Below are positions 21,980 through 33,919 of a stretch of 64,000 nucleotides of DNA, piece after piece (the first letter of the stretch is position 1; the number at the start of each line of letters is the position of its first letter). A program made the position numbers and the translations under genes. This DNA comes from Acheta domesticus (Eukaryota > Arthropoda > Insecta > Orthoptera > Gryllidae). Below the pieces are notes generated by a model. That model did not search any database, was not told the DNA's origin, and was given only the letters and a program-made list of their open reading frames with translations. Where the stretch lies: the NCBI GenBank assembly GCA_031308135.1, contig JAHLJT010000631.1, positions 194,918,685 through 194,982,684 on the forward strand. The letters run 5' to 3'.

Positions 21980-24120
21980 TTGTTATTTTTGAAAAACTTT
22001 TATTCCAAATAACACTATTGGTCTTACTAAGTAACTCTGACATATATTTATTAACATTTGCTGTAATTTTTATTGATCATAAAATTAGAAACGTATTAAC
22101 ATTCTTATTCAATTTCGTCTTCTAAATAATTATAAAACAACTAGTTTCGTTACAAACATATTACATTCCAAGAGATCTTCATCAGATATTGCACGCTAGT
22201 GATTTTACGTGTCATATTCGTTCAACATTAGAACTAATATCAATTGAAAGATGTAATAACTTCTCTCCTCTCTCAAAGTCGCACATCACTATTTCTTTCT
22301 TTCAGCGTTCACAAAAAAAATCTCAATCTTCAGATCGTGGCTGAACATCTGGCAACATTGCCCTGTCTCCGGACGGCAACATCAGACAGCCGACAGGTAA
22401 ACGGAGGCAAGGCAAAAAGGCAGCGGATTGATGGCTGCAGTATCGCTGGTTTCACGCACCGTTTCCTTCCATTTTCTTTCGCGTTTTTCCTCCGAAGATT
22501 TCTTTCTTACGAAAGCTTCCACGAAGATTGCTTGTCATTTATGTCAACAATTCACCTGCAGCTTCACGGAACGGCTTTTGTGGAAGAAGCTTATTTAGTT
22601 TAATATGTAAAGAATGGGTATTAAGATGGATGTTATCGGAAAAATTATATATTTAAAAGGGATTCTGCTTTTAGAACATAACTTCTGTATCTATAGATAT
22701 ATCTATTAAAATAAATGCCTTTTTATGTTCTCATGGTTATTAACGTGTTGTAAAAAATGCACTCAATTATTTTTGCTATTTTTGTCAATCTATCCCTTTG
22801 TTTTTCGGGTTAATCCCATGTCCGGGTTAAACCGATTTTGATGGGTTTATCGGTGAAAGGTAATTCCTCGTGGAATGAACAGCAGACATCACTCAAAAGT
22901 AGGAAGTGTATAGATTGGACATTACTGTTTAATGCTGCAGGGATCTCTAGTTCTCTGCTCCATCAGGAATTAGGAACTTGAGTTTTGCCGGTTTCACCTG
23001 AAATGTATTCAGCGTAAAATATTGATCTGAAATGGTACTGTGCAGCAGTGAAGCTATTTGAAAGTAGAATTAATGCATTTTATTCGCTGATGTAACAATC
23101 AGATCCAAAGTCATTACGTTAAAAAGGAATTCCTATTTATGTATTTATTTGTTTTAGATCACTTGTTAACAACATATTTATTTGTGATCTCAGATACAAA
23201 TAATGTTATTACAGGATTCTTCTTACGTCTACGTAATATATCAGTGTAACTTTTTTAAATACATTACACAATAATTATTGTTGTAACGTAATTTATAACA
23301 TCTTCCCAATTAAAGGAAAAAACCTGATTTACTTTAGACTATTTTATGAAAATCGTTTCATCAAAATCAAACATTAAATACCTCAAAAAGAACAACTTAA
23401 AATCATTATCTGGATTCTAAATTCAAAGAAATCCTTCTACAGTGGTAATACAGCTGGAAACTTAAAACCAATAATTATTGTGTTGATATTGAAAACTCAA
23501 TGTATGAATTCAATGTTTGACATATTTTTTACATTGTTCTTAATTAAATGGAACCATCAGTCATTCCTGCTTTCAACTTGCTGCTTATTTGTCGCAGTCT
23601 TGTTCACGCCATCATGAATTATTCAACGGAACGTTTCCGTCACTTCCAGTGCAACTAACGACGGTAATGTGGCCTAAATATTGCGGGTTCATGATAAATG
23701 TTATGTGATAACAAGAACGGATTTGTGCATGAATCAAAATGATAAGTTCGCACTAAAGCACATATGTCATGGAAACCAGTACGTCACTCTGTAGCCATAT
23801 CTACATTTTGCTTAAACATGCGTCGTTCCGCCACGATACAGAATGGATAGCGTCAGCTGTGCATTCAAAGCGACTAAATATGCTTGGTTCCCACTTCGGA
23901 TTTAGTAGCACGAATATTTACAAAAGCATGCACTACGCAAATGGAGAGGAATATTCTTGTAAACAAACAGAGAAGAAAATGTGTTGAGAAAGCTTTGGAA
24001 TTTTCAGATGACTTGAAAAATGAATTTTAATTATTGCGACGAAATCAATAATCGTCTACTTTTCTGCGTGTCTCAATGAGTTGTTCTCTTCCTTCCACTT
24101 TGCTCTATAACTCTCCCTCT
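21980..24120. other. AT-rich interval, one weak exon candidate
   Basis: Within 22244-22603 a 119-codon plus-strand frame of unknown kind is present. It includes a pyrimidine tract ending in TTTCAG at 22305 and a donor-like ACAG|GTAAAC at 22396/22397, so 22306-22396 could be an internal exon. No protein family is recognised, and both open frames give unfamiliar peptides. The rest of the interval holds nothing identifiable. Confidence 0.25.
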
Positions 24121-24126
24121 CGTCTC

Positions 24127-24155
24127 GTGTGTGTGTGTGTCTGTATGTGTGTGCG
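24127..24155. repeat. Short (GT)n microsatellite
   Basis: GTGTGTGTGTGTGT interrupted by CTGTAT, then GTGTGTGCG. Confidence 0.85.
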
Positions 24156-24159
24156 TTGG

Positions 24160-26940
24160 AGAAAAAGAGAATTTCACATAATTCAACATTTTTTATTACA
24201 AATAGGCAGCGAGGAAAATTGAAATTTAGTGTTATCCAAATGTGACGTTCCATCATCTTTCTACACATGCTTTTGTTATTTCTTTGATTAACTCTTTTTA
24301 TCACTCTACGGTTGAAACAAATTATTTTACATCCTTTATTTATCGAGTGTAATATTATTTGTACTTCTTTCTTAGCGATATTTAAGTTCATACTTCTACA
24401 ATAACTCTTCAGAGGTCGGGTTCCTGCAGAGCTGTCACAGCCGCAAGGGACCCCTCCATCAAACGCGCGGATAAAATTGCACTTCGAAAATTATTTTATA
24501 CTAATATTCTTGAGAATTTATAATTTGTAACTTTTTAGGATTTAAAATATTTCAATGTTATTGTAATTTTCAAATATCCAAAGGAATAAGAGAAAATTTC
24601 AAAAGAATATGGACTTTCATTTATGCGTAAGAGGGCGAGTGATCATTGCTGATTCCTTTCAAATCAGAGATATTGTGAGAGAGTAGTGATAGTGACGTAG
24701 CAATTTTCTTCTCAGAATTCCTGTAATTATTGAAATCTACCGAAGAGATGGTTTCAGCGACGTGTAGGAGCGAACTCATTCTACTGTATTTGAAGTATAA
24801 AGAATTCGTATGGTACACACTCAATGGTACAAAAAACAATAATAATTACAAAAGAGTGTTAGCCTCGAAGAAGTGCAGAATGATCCAGTGATGTCAGAAT
24901 AGTATATCCTTTAACGAACGAAGAATGATAGCTATTATTCACGAGTTGATGTTTACGACACGAGCACCATAGGAGCGAGTGTGGTAATTTCTACGAATGA
25001 ATAAAAGTAATTCTACACGAGTAGAAGTCTATACGTTCTCTTCGACTTCAGTATCTTTTAAAACATCAATTTCAAGTGAAAAAGTTTTAATTTTTTGAAA
25101 TAGTGTTACATTCACTGTACTTTTTACTTCATTAATTATTCGTATATTATAACATTAACTACCAACAAGCAAAACGAGTATTACAAACATAAATAGTCTC
25201 AATTTACTCTTTAGAAAAAAAAATACTATTTGTGAAATTAGAGCAATTGGTAATATTTGTAAGGAGGAAGATGACCCTTGATTTGAGCCTACTTCATTTA
25301 AAATACAAATATTAGTAGAACAAGTTCTTTCTTCTATTAATTATTTTCAATTACAGCTGTAGTGTGGTCTATCGATTGCAATAGAGAGTTTGCGGTGGAC
25401 ATTTTGTTTGACTTAGAATCATCCACATAACGTTTCGTTACCGACGTCCTCTTCCAACGACAGTTGGGATCTGCCGAGGCAGAGCGCGCAGAACTCTTGC
25501 CCTCTGTAGGCGGCTATGAGAACCCTCTGTCTGTAATGAAATAAGACGAATGTGATTGGTAGACAGCCGTGCAAGATATTCTCCCACGGCTTATGAAATA
25601 GTCATCATTACTGTATCCTATAACGTGCAGAAATGTATACATTCTGGAGTAGTCGTAGAGAAATGTAATTCTACAATTAACGTCTTAGAAATTTACCTTA
25701 AGATAAAGCGGTCGCGGGATTTTGGCTCATACAGAAATATGAAGTGATTTAGGTGGTGGCATATTATACTTAAACATCACACGACCACTAAGATATTACA
25801 ACCTCTTCTTCATTTAAAATACATGTAGTGGTGCTACCAAATCACATGCTTTCTTGCATTATTTGTACCGCCTGTGCAATGTTACAACACTATATAAGAC
25901 AGCAAACATGTTTCCAACCGGCAAAAAGCTTTTCAACGAATATATTCGCGCTTAGGTCTTTCCATCCAACATATCAGGCACGTTACCACGACACCACAAA
26001 TCGTACGACTAAACTCAACTCCCTCAATGCTTAAAAACGGGTGGTTTCTAACAATATTTGTAACTTACTAAATTTTCAAACATTTAGAGAGACTATTCCA
26101 CGAGTAAAATTAAAATTAATAGTGTTTAATTATAGATACAAAATGCCCCAAACAGGGCGGTGTATCTCAAAAAGTTTATCGCTATTTCTGACCAATGTTT
26201 CTTACCGCTTCTACCGCTTGGCAAACCATAAACTGTGAGGCATCTATCTTACGCAGTATATATAGATCGCTATGTCGATGTCAAATAGATCGCCTATGTG
26301 CAATAACATAACTTCATTGATTTTAACATATTTTCAATATTTGGCGCAGTTGGAAACTCTCATAAACATAACTTCATTCGTGAAAGAGTCCTATTAAATA
26401 CTACTCGTGCTTTGCATATTCTCAGATAAATCCGTTCCTCTCTTAACGAGTCGGGGATTTATCGATAATTTCCAAAACACTCCTGCTATAAACAAAAATG
26501 GGCGCTCCTCATTCTTAAGAATATTTACCCTACCGAGAAAAAATTAAAGAAAAATTGGACCAGTTTTCTGAGAAAAGTATAAATTGCATTAAATTTAAGT
26601 GGAATTAACGCAAAATTAACACTTTAAAAAATATTTTAAACTGTATTTTAATCGAATATTTAGAATAGATTTTATTAAAGAAAAAATCTCTAGCATTATT
26701 TTCCATTGTTAATTTTTACAATAATTTTCGAAAATACAGGCTGCCGAAAATGGGAACAGAATCATTTTATATCGTCCTTTGATAGAAGAAAATTTAAAGA
26801 AAAATTGGAATTGTTTTTAGATTGCTTATATTCCGACAAAATTATGCAAAAACTAGTCACATTTCGAAAGATTATACATGACCTTATTTCAAGACTCGGA
26901 TTTGCACAAGAGATTTAATTAAGAAAAATCCGTTTTGAGT
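24160..26940. other. AT-rich interval, no recognisable gene
   Basis: A GC-richer patch lies at about 25440-25510, and a CAGCCGCAAGGGACCC segment at 24440-24460. Neither forms a recognisable exon or RNA. The frames of 60-111 codons have no known motif. Confidence 0.45.
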
Positions 26941-26944
26941 ATTG

Positions 26945-27430
26945 TGGTTGAAGGAATACACCGAAAAAATTTTAAGCGTTCTGAATTTATGAAAATTCAG
27001 ATATTTCAACGAAAATGGGACTTGCAATGTTTTAAGAGATATTAACGCTCTCTGAGGACAAAGTTCATTCCAAAGTTTTTTTAAACCCTTTTTGGGAGAA
27101 TTTTAAAAATGTTATTGAGTCTTCGTATAAAGTGCTCTTTAAAATCAGAATATCCGTTTCAAACTCGCAGGGTCTGGAGTTTGTTTAGATCGATAGGGGA
27201 ATATCAATTTTGGAGCAAATCATCTGAACGATTTAGGCTCTAGCATTGACAACAGACGGATTGAGAGTCGTTTTGCCGGAAATCAATTTTTCGGAATCAA
27301 GGACACAAAATGTGAATTCCGATTACGTGACGTGTTAGAGGAAGTAATTTAGTACCCGCACAAACACGTTTTATCCACTTTCGGGTTACTAGTGTCCGAC
27401 AATATGAGATTTTCTGATTGAATATTGCCT
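26945..27430 (-). repeat. Dispersed repeat family B, copy 4 (inverted)
   Basis: The plus strand here matches the reverse complement of copies 1 and 5: AAATTCAGATATTTCAACGAAAATG, GTTTAGATCGATAGGGGAATATC, AACGATTTAGGCTCTAGCATTG, ACAGACGGATTGAGAGTCG, TTTCGGAATCAAGGAC, ACGTGTTAGAGGAAGTA, and GTTTTATCCAC. The tetramer tract is reduced to ACAGACGGATTG, as expected of an old copy. Confidence 0.75.
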
Positions 27431-27599
27431 TTTACCGCCACATCATTACAATATTCTCTTCACTACGTAAACGTCTTAGTCACTCACCCTTCTCAGCGAC
27501 CCGTTCACTTTAAATTCCAGCGCTATGAGTTCCGGGGTCATCTACCCCGTTCCGTCTTATATTCCATTCAACTATTGTCGAGATGAAACCCTCTCTTCG

Positions 27600-28029
27600 T
27601 CAGCTGTCGGAGAAGAGACTTACACCCAGTGTCTATCAGTATAGCTAAGGCAACGGATTAAGGACTCGGTCTAAGGTCTTGGTATGAATTAAGGAGTGTT
27701 TTTGGAGGGTCGCACCTGATGTGCGGATTGTTCTCGCCATTCCAAAACACACAACTACAATTCTTACGTGGGCTACGAATCTCAGCTTTTGTGTAACGCG
27801 TACTTATATTTGCTGTCCGAAGCCACTATACCACCAGGTAAGCAAGGAAAGGAAGAAAGCAAGTTTGAAGTGAAACATGTTGGTTAGGAAATCCCCATCA
27901 TGCCTCAATCCATTATCACACACCCGTGACTCAAGTATTCAAAATAATAACCCTTTCAGAATACTCTGCGATGGATCACTCGTCTTCACGGTCTCGCCAT
28001 CCTGGCCAATTTACGTCTTTATTCTGGTC
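27600..28029. other. Non-coding DNA with a possible decayed tRNA-like head
   Basis: Around 27640-27700, TAGCTAAGGCAACGGATTAAGGACTCGG followed by CTAAGGTCTTGGTATGAATTAAGG has the order and spacing of diverged A- and B-boxes on the plus strand, suggesting another old SINE. The body cannot be delimited. Confidence 0.3.
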
Positions 28030-28243
28030 TTTTTTGTTGTTATTGTTATTTAAGGTCGCATCAACAACTAGGTCATTAGCGGCAGCTATTGGGGGTTAAC
28101 GTTATGGTAACTGTAAGATGAAATTATATGGTGATGATAGGGGTGAGAGGAGAAACACAAATACAATCATGCCCGAAGCGGGACTCGAACCCGCGACCCT
28201 TCGGTTCGAGATGCTACTGTCTTAGCGATCTCGGCAACCAGGG
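28030..28243 (-). mobile_element. tRNA-derived SINE
   Basis: The minus strand begins with a tRNA-like head at 28243-28171. It has an A-box-like GGTTGCCGAGAT, and a good B-box/T-arm in which GCGGG and CCCGC pair around TTCGAGT, followed by TTCGGGC. The 5' acceptor strand does not pair with the 3' end, so it is not a functional tRNA. A body of about 120 bases follows, and the element ends with CGACCTTAAATAACAATAAC plus a short CAA/A-rich tail near 28030. The head, body and simple tail is the SINE architecture. No clear target duplication was seen. Confidence 0.7.
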
Positions 28244-28249
28244 ATCGAC

Positions 28250-29330
28250 ACTGTGACCTTTGTTTTATCATAAAGAACGCTCAATACTCAGTGCTAGTTC
28301 CTAGAGTAATGATGTAGACTGCGCTTACAGCAGCTACCTTGGTCTTGGAAGTACCAGTGCTTGGGTAATTCCAACACGTTTAGCTTAGGATATGAGGTGC
28401 TTTCCAAGAATTAATTTATCAAAAAATCAACATGTACTTTCATACCGATCGAGTGATTACAATGTGAGTCATTTTCATTTAGAGGAAGTATTTTATTTAT
28501 AATAATAAATTGAAACATTAACAAGCCGAACGAGTTCTTAAAAACATTTTTTTCTTTTCAACACGTATACAGTTATTTACACGCCCAAAAATACAATAAA
28601 TTTTTGCTCTTAAAGGGAGAAACAAAATTAGCAGGTTCGTAGTCCTGGCAAGATCTCATTTTTTGTCGACCCCAGATGACGCAGAGAAGTTATGAACCAC
28701 GTTCTCAGAACCGTTTTCGCGAGACTGCTTTAAGCGTTCTTACAGTCAGATTATACGCCCGTTAAGAGGCAGTTTCTTCGCTTCTGAGAGAAAGTGTTTT
28801 TGACAGGCAGTAAAAGACACGGTAGAGGAACAATGGGACAATATTGGCTGAGGTCCACCATGAAGAGAGTTACAGCTTTACTATTTCTTCTCAAAGCGAC
28901 AGTGATCGAATGCACTGATTCCACCTAAGCAATAAAGAGGTATTCTGTGGACAATTGCCGCCATCTGATTTCATCTGTAATTTTTCCTTCAAGACAATCC
29001 TATCTTTTTGAAAGATATACAAACATTTAAAATTAAATTCTTGAAATGTATACAACTCTTTAGTGAACTTCTCTTTCTTAAAAAATACATGTGCAGTACA
29101 TTACATGAAATGACTCATACCTGAAGACAAAATTTCTAAAATTCCGCTTTACGAACGTGTGGAATGATTTGAACCGTGTCTTGTATTGTGTATTCTCCAA
29201 CAGTGCCATTTGATTGAAGTTGATGGACTCCGAAAAAGGTTGTTTTTCTTAAATTACTTTTTGCTTTCTCTTTCCAATTGCATGTAAACATACGCCTCCA
29301 CTCAGCTCGATTTCTTCAAAACTAAATACA
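28250..29330. other. AT-rich DNA, nothing recognised
   Basis: No gene, RNA gene or repeat copy was recognised before the GC-rich block at 29.34 kb. Confidence 0.45.
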
Positions 29331-29339
29331 CAACATTCA

Positions 29340-29760
29340 GAGAATCAAGCGGACTTGCGAGTACGAAGGCAACGAGACGGTAGCGAACAAGAGTTCCAGC
29401 GCGCTCCACACTCAAATGTAGAAAACCAATATGTCGATACTTCGGCTAATTTCGCAGATATCCAACAACGCCGCCAAGTTTCTGAAACTATCGGACGAGA
29501 GAACTGGTCTCGCGGGTGGAGGTAAGCGCGGCGCGGAAAGAGTGAACAGGGGGGAGGAGTGGGGGAGGGGGAGAAAGAGGAGGAGGAGGAGAAGGCGCGG
29601 AACGACTCAGGCTCCGAGACGCCGCCCAAAATAAACACGAACGCCTCCGCCGCTGCCGCCGCCGTCGCAGAAGCAGCGATTGGGCGACGAGAACCGGAGA
29701 ACCAGAGCTCGCTTCGCCTTGCCTACTCACACCCACGCGGCTTTCGCCAGTTTCCTCGTG
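29340..29760 (+). promoter_or_regulatory. CpG-rich island, possible promoter region
   Basis: A sharply bounded GC- and CpG-rich block in AT-rich surroundings, containing a GGGGGAGGAGTGGGGGAGGG-type purine run and GCCGCCGCC triplets. A candidate first exon with a strong donor lies inside it. CpG-rich blocks in this window are often repeat-derived, but this one has little tandem structure, which makes a real promoter more plausible here than elsewhere. Confidence 0.35.
29431..29521 (+). CDS. Candidate first coding exon, product unknown
   Basis: An ATG at 29431 opens a 30-codon frame beginning MSILRLISQISNNAAKFLKL that ends at a strong donor-like site (GGAG followed by GTAAGC, GT at 29522-29523). 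It would be phase 1. Beyond the donor the same frame turns into arginine-rich composition, as expected on entering an intron. Third positions are mixed and the peptide is amphipathic and protein-like, but I do not recognise it. No downstream exon could be matched within the window, so a chance frame in a CpG island is a real alternative. Confidence 0.25.
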
Positions 29761-29978
29761 ATTACGTAACGGAACAATGCATCTGTGTTCTGTTCATTAA
29801 GCGTGTCTTGAAAATAAACGGTTTTCATTCTTTCCAGGCTTCATGCGTTGTGTTTGGTACAATTATTTCTTATAGGACCGAGAAACACCATGTAAACTTT
29901 TCTGTATTTTTTTAAAATTAATTCATTGATAGTCACATCAACACCGTGTTGATTCGCGATTATTACGGTTAGAGATAC

Positions 29979-29980
<2 letters not shown>

Positions 29981-30039
<59 letters not shown>

Positions 30040-30050
30040 ATATATATAAT
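29981..30050. repeat. (TA)n microsatellite at the 3' end of a LINE fragment
   Basis: About 50 bases of uninterrupted TA, then TGTATGTA and more TA. It lies about 50 bases past the stop codon of the minus-strand LINE-like frame, where a LINE tail would be. Confidence 0.9.
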
Positions 30051-30100
30051 TGTATATAATATTAAACCAACACAATAATGCAATTTGTTACAATATTAAA

Positions 30101-30424
30101 TCAATGCAAAATTATACAGTTATATTTCACAAGTGACAGTAGTGTCCAAATATCAAAAAAATTATTTGTGGCTTTACAGAAGTTAATTATGCTACTTTCG
30201 TCTTCAGTAGAATGAAATATTCCTCCATTACTAAATCCAAATAACTGTTTTAGATGATTGAATGTGGGACAAACTTTAAAAATGTGACCTAGATTTAGTT
30301 GGAGTATGTGATCTAGATTTAGTTGGACTTTGCACAGTTCACACGTGCGAGAAAATGATTTTTGTATTAAGTAAAAATGTTTGTAGTTTTTGTCTCCTGT
30401 ATTGTTGTCAGAATAAAATGTCAT
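30101..30424 (-). pseudogene. LINE ORF2 C-terminal (zinc-knuckle-like) fragment
   Basis: A 107-codon minus-strand frame contains SRTCELCKVQLNLDHIL followed by FKVCPTFNHLKQLF. This is the C-x2-C ... H-I-L ... C-P pattern that follows the RNase H domain in Jockey/I-type non-LTR retrotransposons. A local duplication gives LNLDHIL then LNLGHIF. The frame is closed upstream by a stop, so most of the element is missing or decayed. Family assignment rests on motif spacing only. Confidence 0.45.
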
Positions 30425-30429
30425 TTCAG

Positions 30430-32000
30430 TGAAATCACGTTGGTGTTTTTCTCCTGAGGCAACTTGTTAGCGTACATTTTTAATACTTTCCTGTGCCAAA
30501 ATATTTTTTTATTATTTCTGTAGTTGCTTACTATCTTATTTCAAGGGTTAGTAGGAATCATTACAGTCAATTCTATTTTCCACGTCAATTGTTACTTAAA
30601 AACTGAAATGTTCGTACAGTACTGCTGCTGCATAATCTTAAATGCACTCAATAGCAACCTCGTCTTTACCATTTGACAGTTTTAGTTTCCAATCATTCCT
30701 TATCGTTTTTAATATTCGTATACCTTCAGCTCTCCGTTTACTTCTATCATCCAATTTTAGGGTTGAAAAGAGTTTTAACGAATTACCGAGTTTATTTACT
30801 CAACCTACTTAATGTATTTGCGTAATTCCACAAAAACCGTGAATGTGTATTAAAATATGTGGGATTTGCATTGATGTGACTTAGAATAAATGTTATTAGC
30901 ATATTTCAAAGTATATCTTTATGCATTCTGACAAGTGAGTTATAGTTTTGTGATTTACTTTCTTTCTATTAATTACATCTTTGTAAGTTAAACTTTCAGT
31001 TTGATGTGTATGACGGTTCAAATAAATTAGGTACATTCATGCAGATATAATTGTGTTGGCACTGACCTACCGCATCCGGTTGCATCTTTTTAACTCTCCG
31101 TTACAGACTGTGTTTTTGACACGAATACACGCGCGCGGTCTTTGAGTCCGCAAACTTCATATTCTCTAATTTCCCTAATGTAACAGCGTGTTTTTACAGT
31201 ATTTTTCGTAAATATCAAATAGTCCTTGTCGCAATAATTTCATTCAATTGATAGAATTTTTTAATATTGTTATTAGATTAATATAAATCTAATGAACTTT
31301 TTTGATGATTTGTCATAACACATTTCTCTGAGGCAATATGATAGCCAAAATACGTTAAAAAATAGAGAAAATCATAACGATACTAATAATAATAGTATTG
31401 TTGCTTTTAAAAAAATTAAGTTAGTTCAAAATATTTAAAATAAAAATGTTGTCAAAAAGAAAATATTGATGAGCATTTATGATATGAATTTAGTGATGAC
31501 TTCATCTCAGTATCTTGAACCGTTTAGAATAGAAAATATTTGAGGTGGAGTTTTCATTGAATAACTGTGAATATTTGTAATTAATTGAACCATAAACCTG
31601 CCACAAGGTTTAGTTGTTGATATGCAAATAATTTGTGATTTTATGCAATTTTATTAATAGAAACAATAATTGTGCACTTCTCTGACAGTTAAACATTGAT
31701 GAAGTGTTAGGAAAACGCATTAATATTTTGTTTAAACAGTAAAATACGACATTTAAATAGTAACACAAATAGGAAACGTGAGAGTGGAACTTATAACACG
31801 AATACCCGCGCACGGAATGACGCTCCGCATCGCTAAGTATTTCACTGTAATTCCAAGGTCTGCAACGACTGAGAAAGATATTTTCGACACCTATCGATGA
31901 GTTACAACGACTGAGGAATATACAGGAAGCCGCAACTCAATACCTCACGATAACTGATAGAGAGAGGCAACAATAGATGCTCCGCCCCGTGTAACGGAGG
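30430..32000. other. AT-rich DNA, no recognisable gene
   Basis: No coding domain, repeat copy or RNA gene was seen. Confidence 0.45.
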
Positions 32001-32009
32001 GTTTAGAGC

Positions 32010-32155
32010 AGACCTGCACAACGCCTGCTCCCGCGGGCATTCTGCACTTGCGAGCTGATCGCCTGCCCGCGGCAGCGCCGAAAGTGCAAGTAGTGGTGAG
32101 TAGGAAGCTTTGCGGGGAGGGGAGAAGTCTGACGTAGCACGACGCGGCGCGTAGA
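32010..32155. other. GC-rich patch of unknown origin
   Basis: About 145 GC-rich bases in AT-rich flanks contain CCCGCGGGC and CCCGCGGCA words and an imperfect inverted pair (GCACTTGCG near 32045, CGAAAGTGCAAG near 32078). It may be a repeat fragment. No match inside the window was found. Confidence 0.35.
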
Positions 32156-32159
32156 TTGA

Positions 32160-32695
32160 ATGCCTGTGTGCCTAATACAATGGTTCATGCTTCAAAATTA
32201 TATGTCCATTTGTTTAAATGGATTGTCTAGTATTTCAAGTTACCAAGGTCATAATTCACTTTACGTTCTGTGCACTGCTGTGTATCCACCTTTGTATCCA
32301 CCACTGTATGTATTTTCATTTTCTATTTTTAAAAGAAAATAACATGCTCATTGTGACTCTTAAGCATTATTTTAAAGCAATAGCTTTAAAACATATGCTT
32401 ATATGTATAAGAAAAGAGATGTTAGGAAACCGCGCCCGTAGGCTCTGGGAAGGAATTCTCGGGACCAATTATCGGTTATCTCCCGCTCTGACCCAACGCG
32501 ATAGCATCGTGCACAAATGGGTCTGGTCGGCATGCAATTGAATGAAATACCGTGCCAACGATGAGAAATGAAAAGGACAAAGTTCAAGTCCACGTGCACA
32601 CTCTTATAGTGACCGTTCATTAGTGGAAAAGGAATGTGAGACGGCGATACGCGAGAAAAAAGTGGGAAACTAATGAAGTCGAAATTTTTATAAGT
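32160..32695. other. AT-rich DNA, no recognisable gene
   Basis: The 107-codon plus-strand frame at 32218-32541 has no recognised domain, and nothing else is identifiable. Confidence 0.4.
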
Positions 32696-32696
32696 A

Positions 32697-32942
32697 GCCC
32701 CTCGGGTGGCTCATGAAAAGCAAGTTAGCTTTCTGTTAGTAGGTTGCGGATTCTATTCCCGGCTGGGGCAAAAGTGAAGCTGCAGCTTTCTCAAACAAAT
32801 AGTCTTAGTCGTACTATTGCGTACCATAGCTGGGAGACAAAAGAAAAGTTCAGGCAAGCCAAGTAGTCTTGGTGATGAGAATACGTCATGTACACCACGT
32901 GTCTCCCTTAACCCCAGACATGGATAATAAATAAAATAGCAC
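32697..32942 (+). mobile_element. Second tRNA-derived SINE-like element
   Basis: It starts with CCTCGGGTGGCTCATGAAA (A-box-like) and has GCGGATTCTATTCCCGGC about 40 bases later (a good B-box). A ~170-base body follows, then an end in CATGGATAATAAATAAAAT. The head resembles that of family A, but the body is unrelated. No other copy is in the window, so boundaries are estimates. Confidence 0.55.
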
Positions 32943-32944
32943 CC

Positions 32945-33600
32945 AGGCCTGAGAACACCACTATCAGGCAAAAGACGGAATAATCCTGCTATGGAATACC
33001 AAATACATTAATACGTTTTGCATAAATAACATTTAAAAGGAATTCTAGTTGTATATTGATGAAGTCATTTTTCAAAATTCATGTACTTCAGATATAAATG
33101 CATCCTAAAAATATTTGTAGTGCAAAAGTGATATATGTGTACTAGGAATATTGTACTGCTAGTCTTTGCCAAAGATTTATTGAAACACATGAAATATATT
33201 TGGAAATTTTTTTCTCACGAAAAATGAATTGTTACTAGGCGACAGTACAAGGTCTTCTAACTAAAAGCTATTTAAGTTGATTGAAAATAAATGTTTTTTC
33301 TAGAATTGATGATTTTCGGATGTGAGAGGCTCCTTACCGCTATTTCGTGTGTTAAAATCTAAATGCAGTGAATGGAATACTTTATATATTCATAATTTCA
33401 AAACCATCATCAAACTAGTAACTGTGTTGGGGATACACTGTGAATACTAAGAATATAGTTTGTAGAATGTCAAATCACAAGTTATTTTATAAAACTTTGA
33501 TACACTGCATAGCCCGCTTTTTCCAATAATCAACCACGTGCATTCTTCCAGTTACTCGTAACAGCACACTTCCACTGATGAAATATTTTCTGCACTTGTC
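32945..33600. other. AT-rich DNA, no recognisable gene
   Basis: No gene or repeat copy was recognised. Confidence 0.4.
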
Positions 33601-33919
33601 TTCGCTCCACCGAAAAGTTTACGTTGCCAATGGGGCATTCCCTCTCCGCGCAAGACCCCGAAGAGTGCGAAGAGGAGGGGGTGCCGGCGGCTGTCGACTG
33701 TCTTCTTGTCTAGGCTCGTGAATAACGCCGGCAATCAGCAAATGAACGAGTGTGCCGCATCCGAGCGTCCATTCGCTCCAATTTTCCAGCAGGGCGTTCG
33801 GCCTCATTGGCAGGCGACGGGGCGCGCGCTGGCGGAGAGGCCGGCGGCAGCCACGCACGTGCGCGACTGCGCGGCCAGCGGCGCCGGCACGCGTGCGCCA
33901 CGCCACGCCACGAAACGTC
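33600..33919. other. CpG-rich block abutting a foldback element
   Basis: CG-dense sequence (GGCGACGGGGCGCGCGC near 33808) stops where the 723-bp foldback element begins. Overlapping frames of 60-95 codons on both strands reflect GC composition. A CpG-island promoter cut by the element is possible but unsupported. Confidence 0.35.

Noticed and set aside
28171..28243. Functional tRNA gene on minus strand
   Set aside because: T-arm is good but the acceptor stem does not pair, and a SINE body and tail follow.
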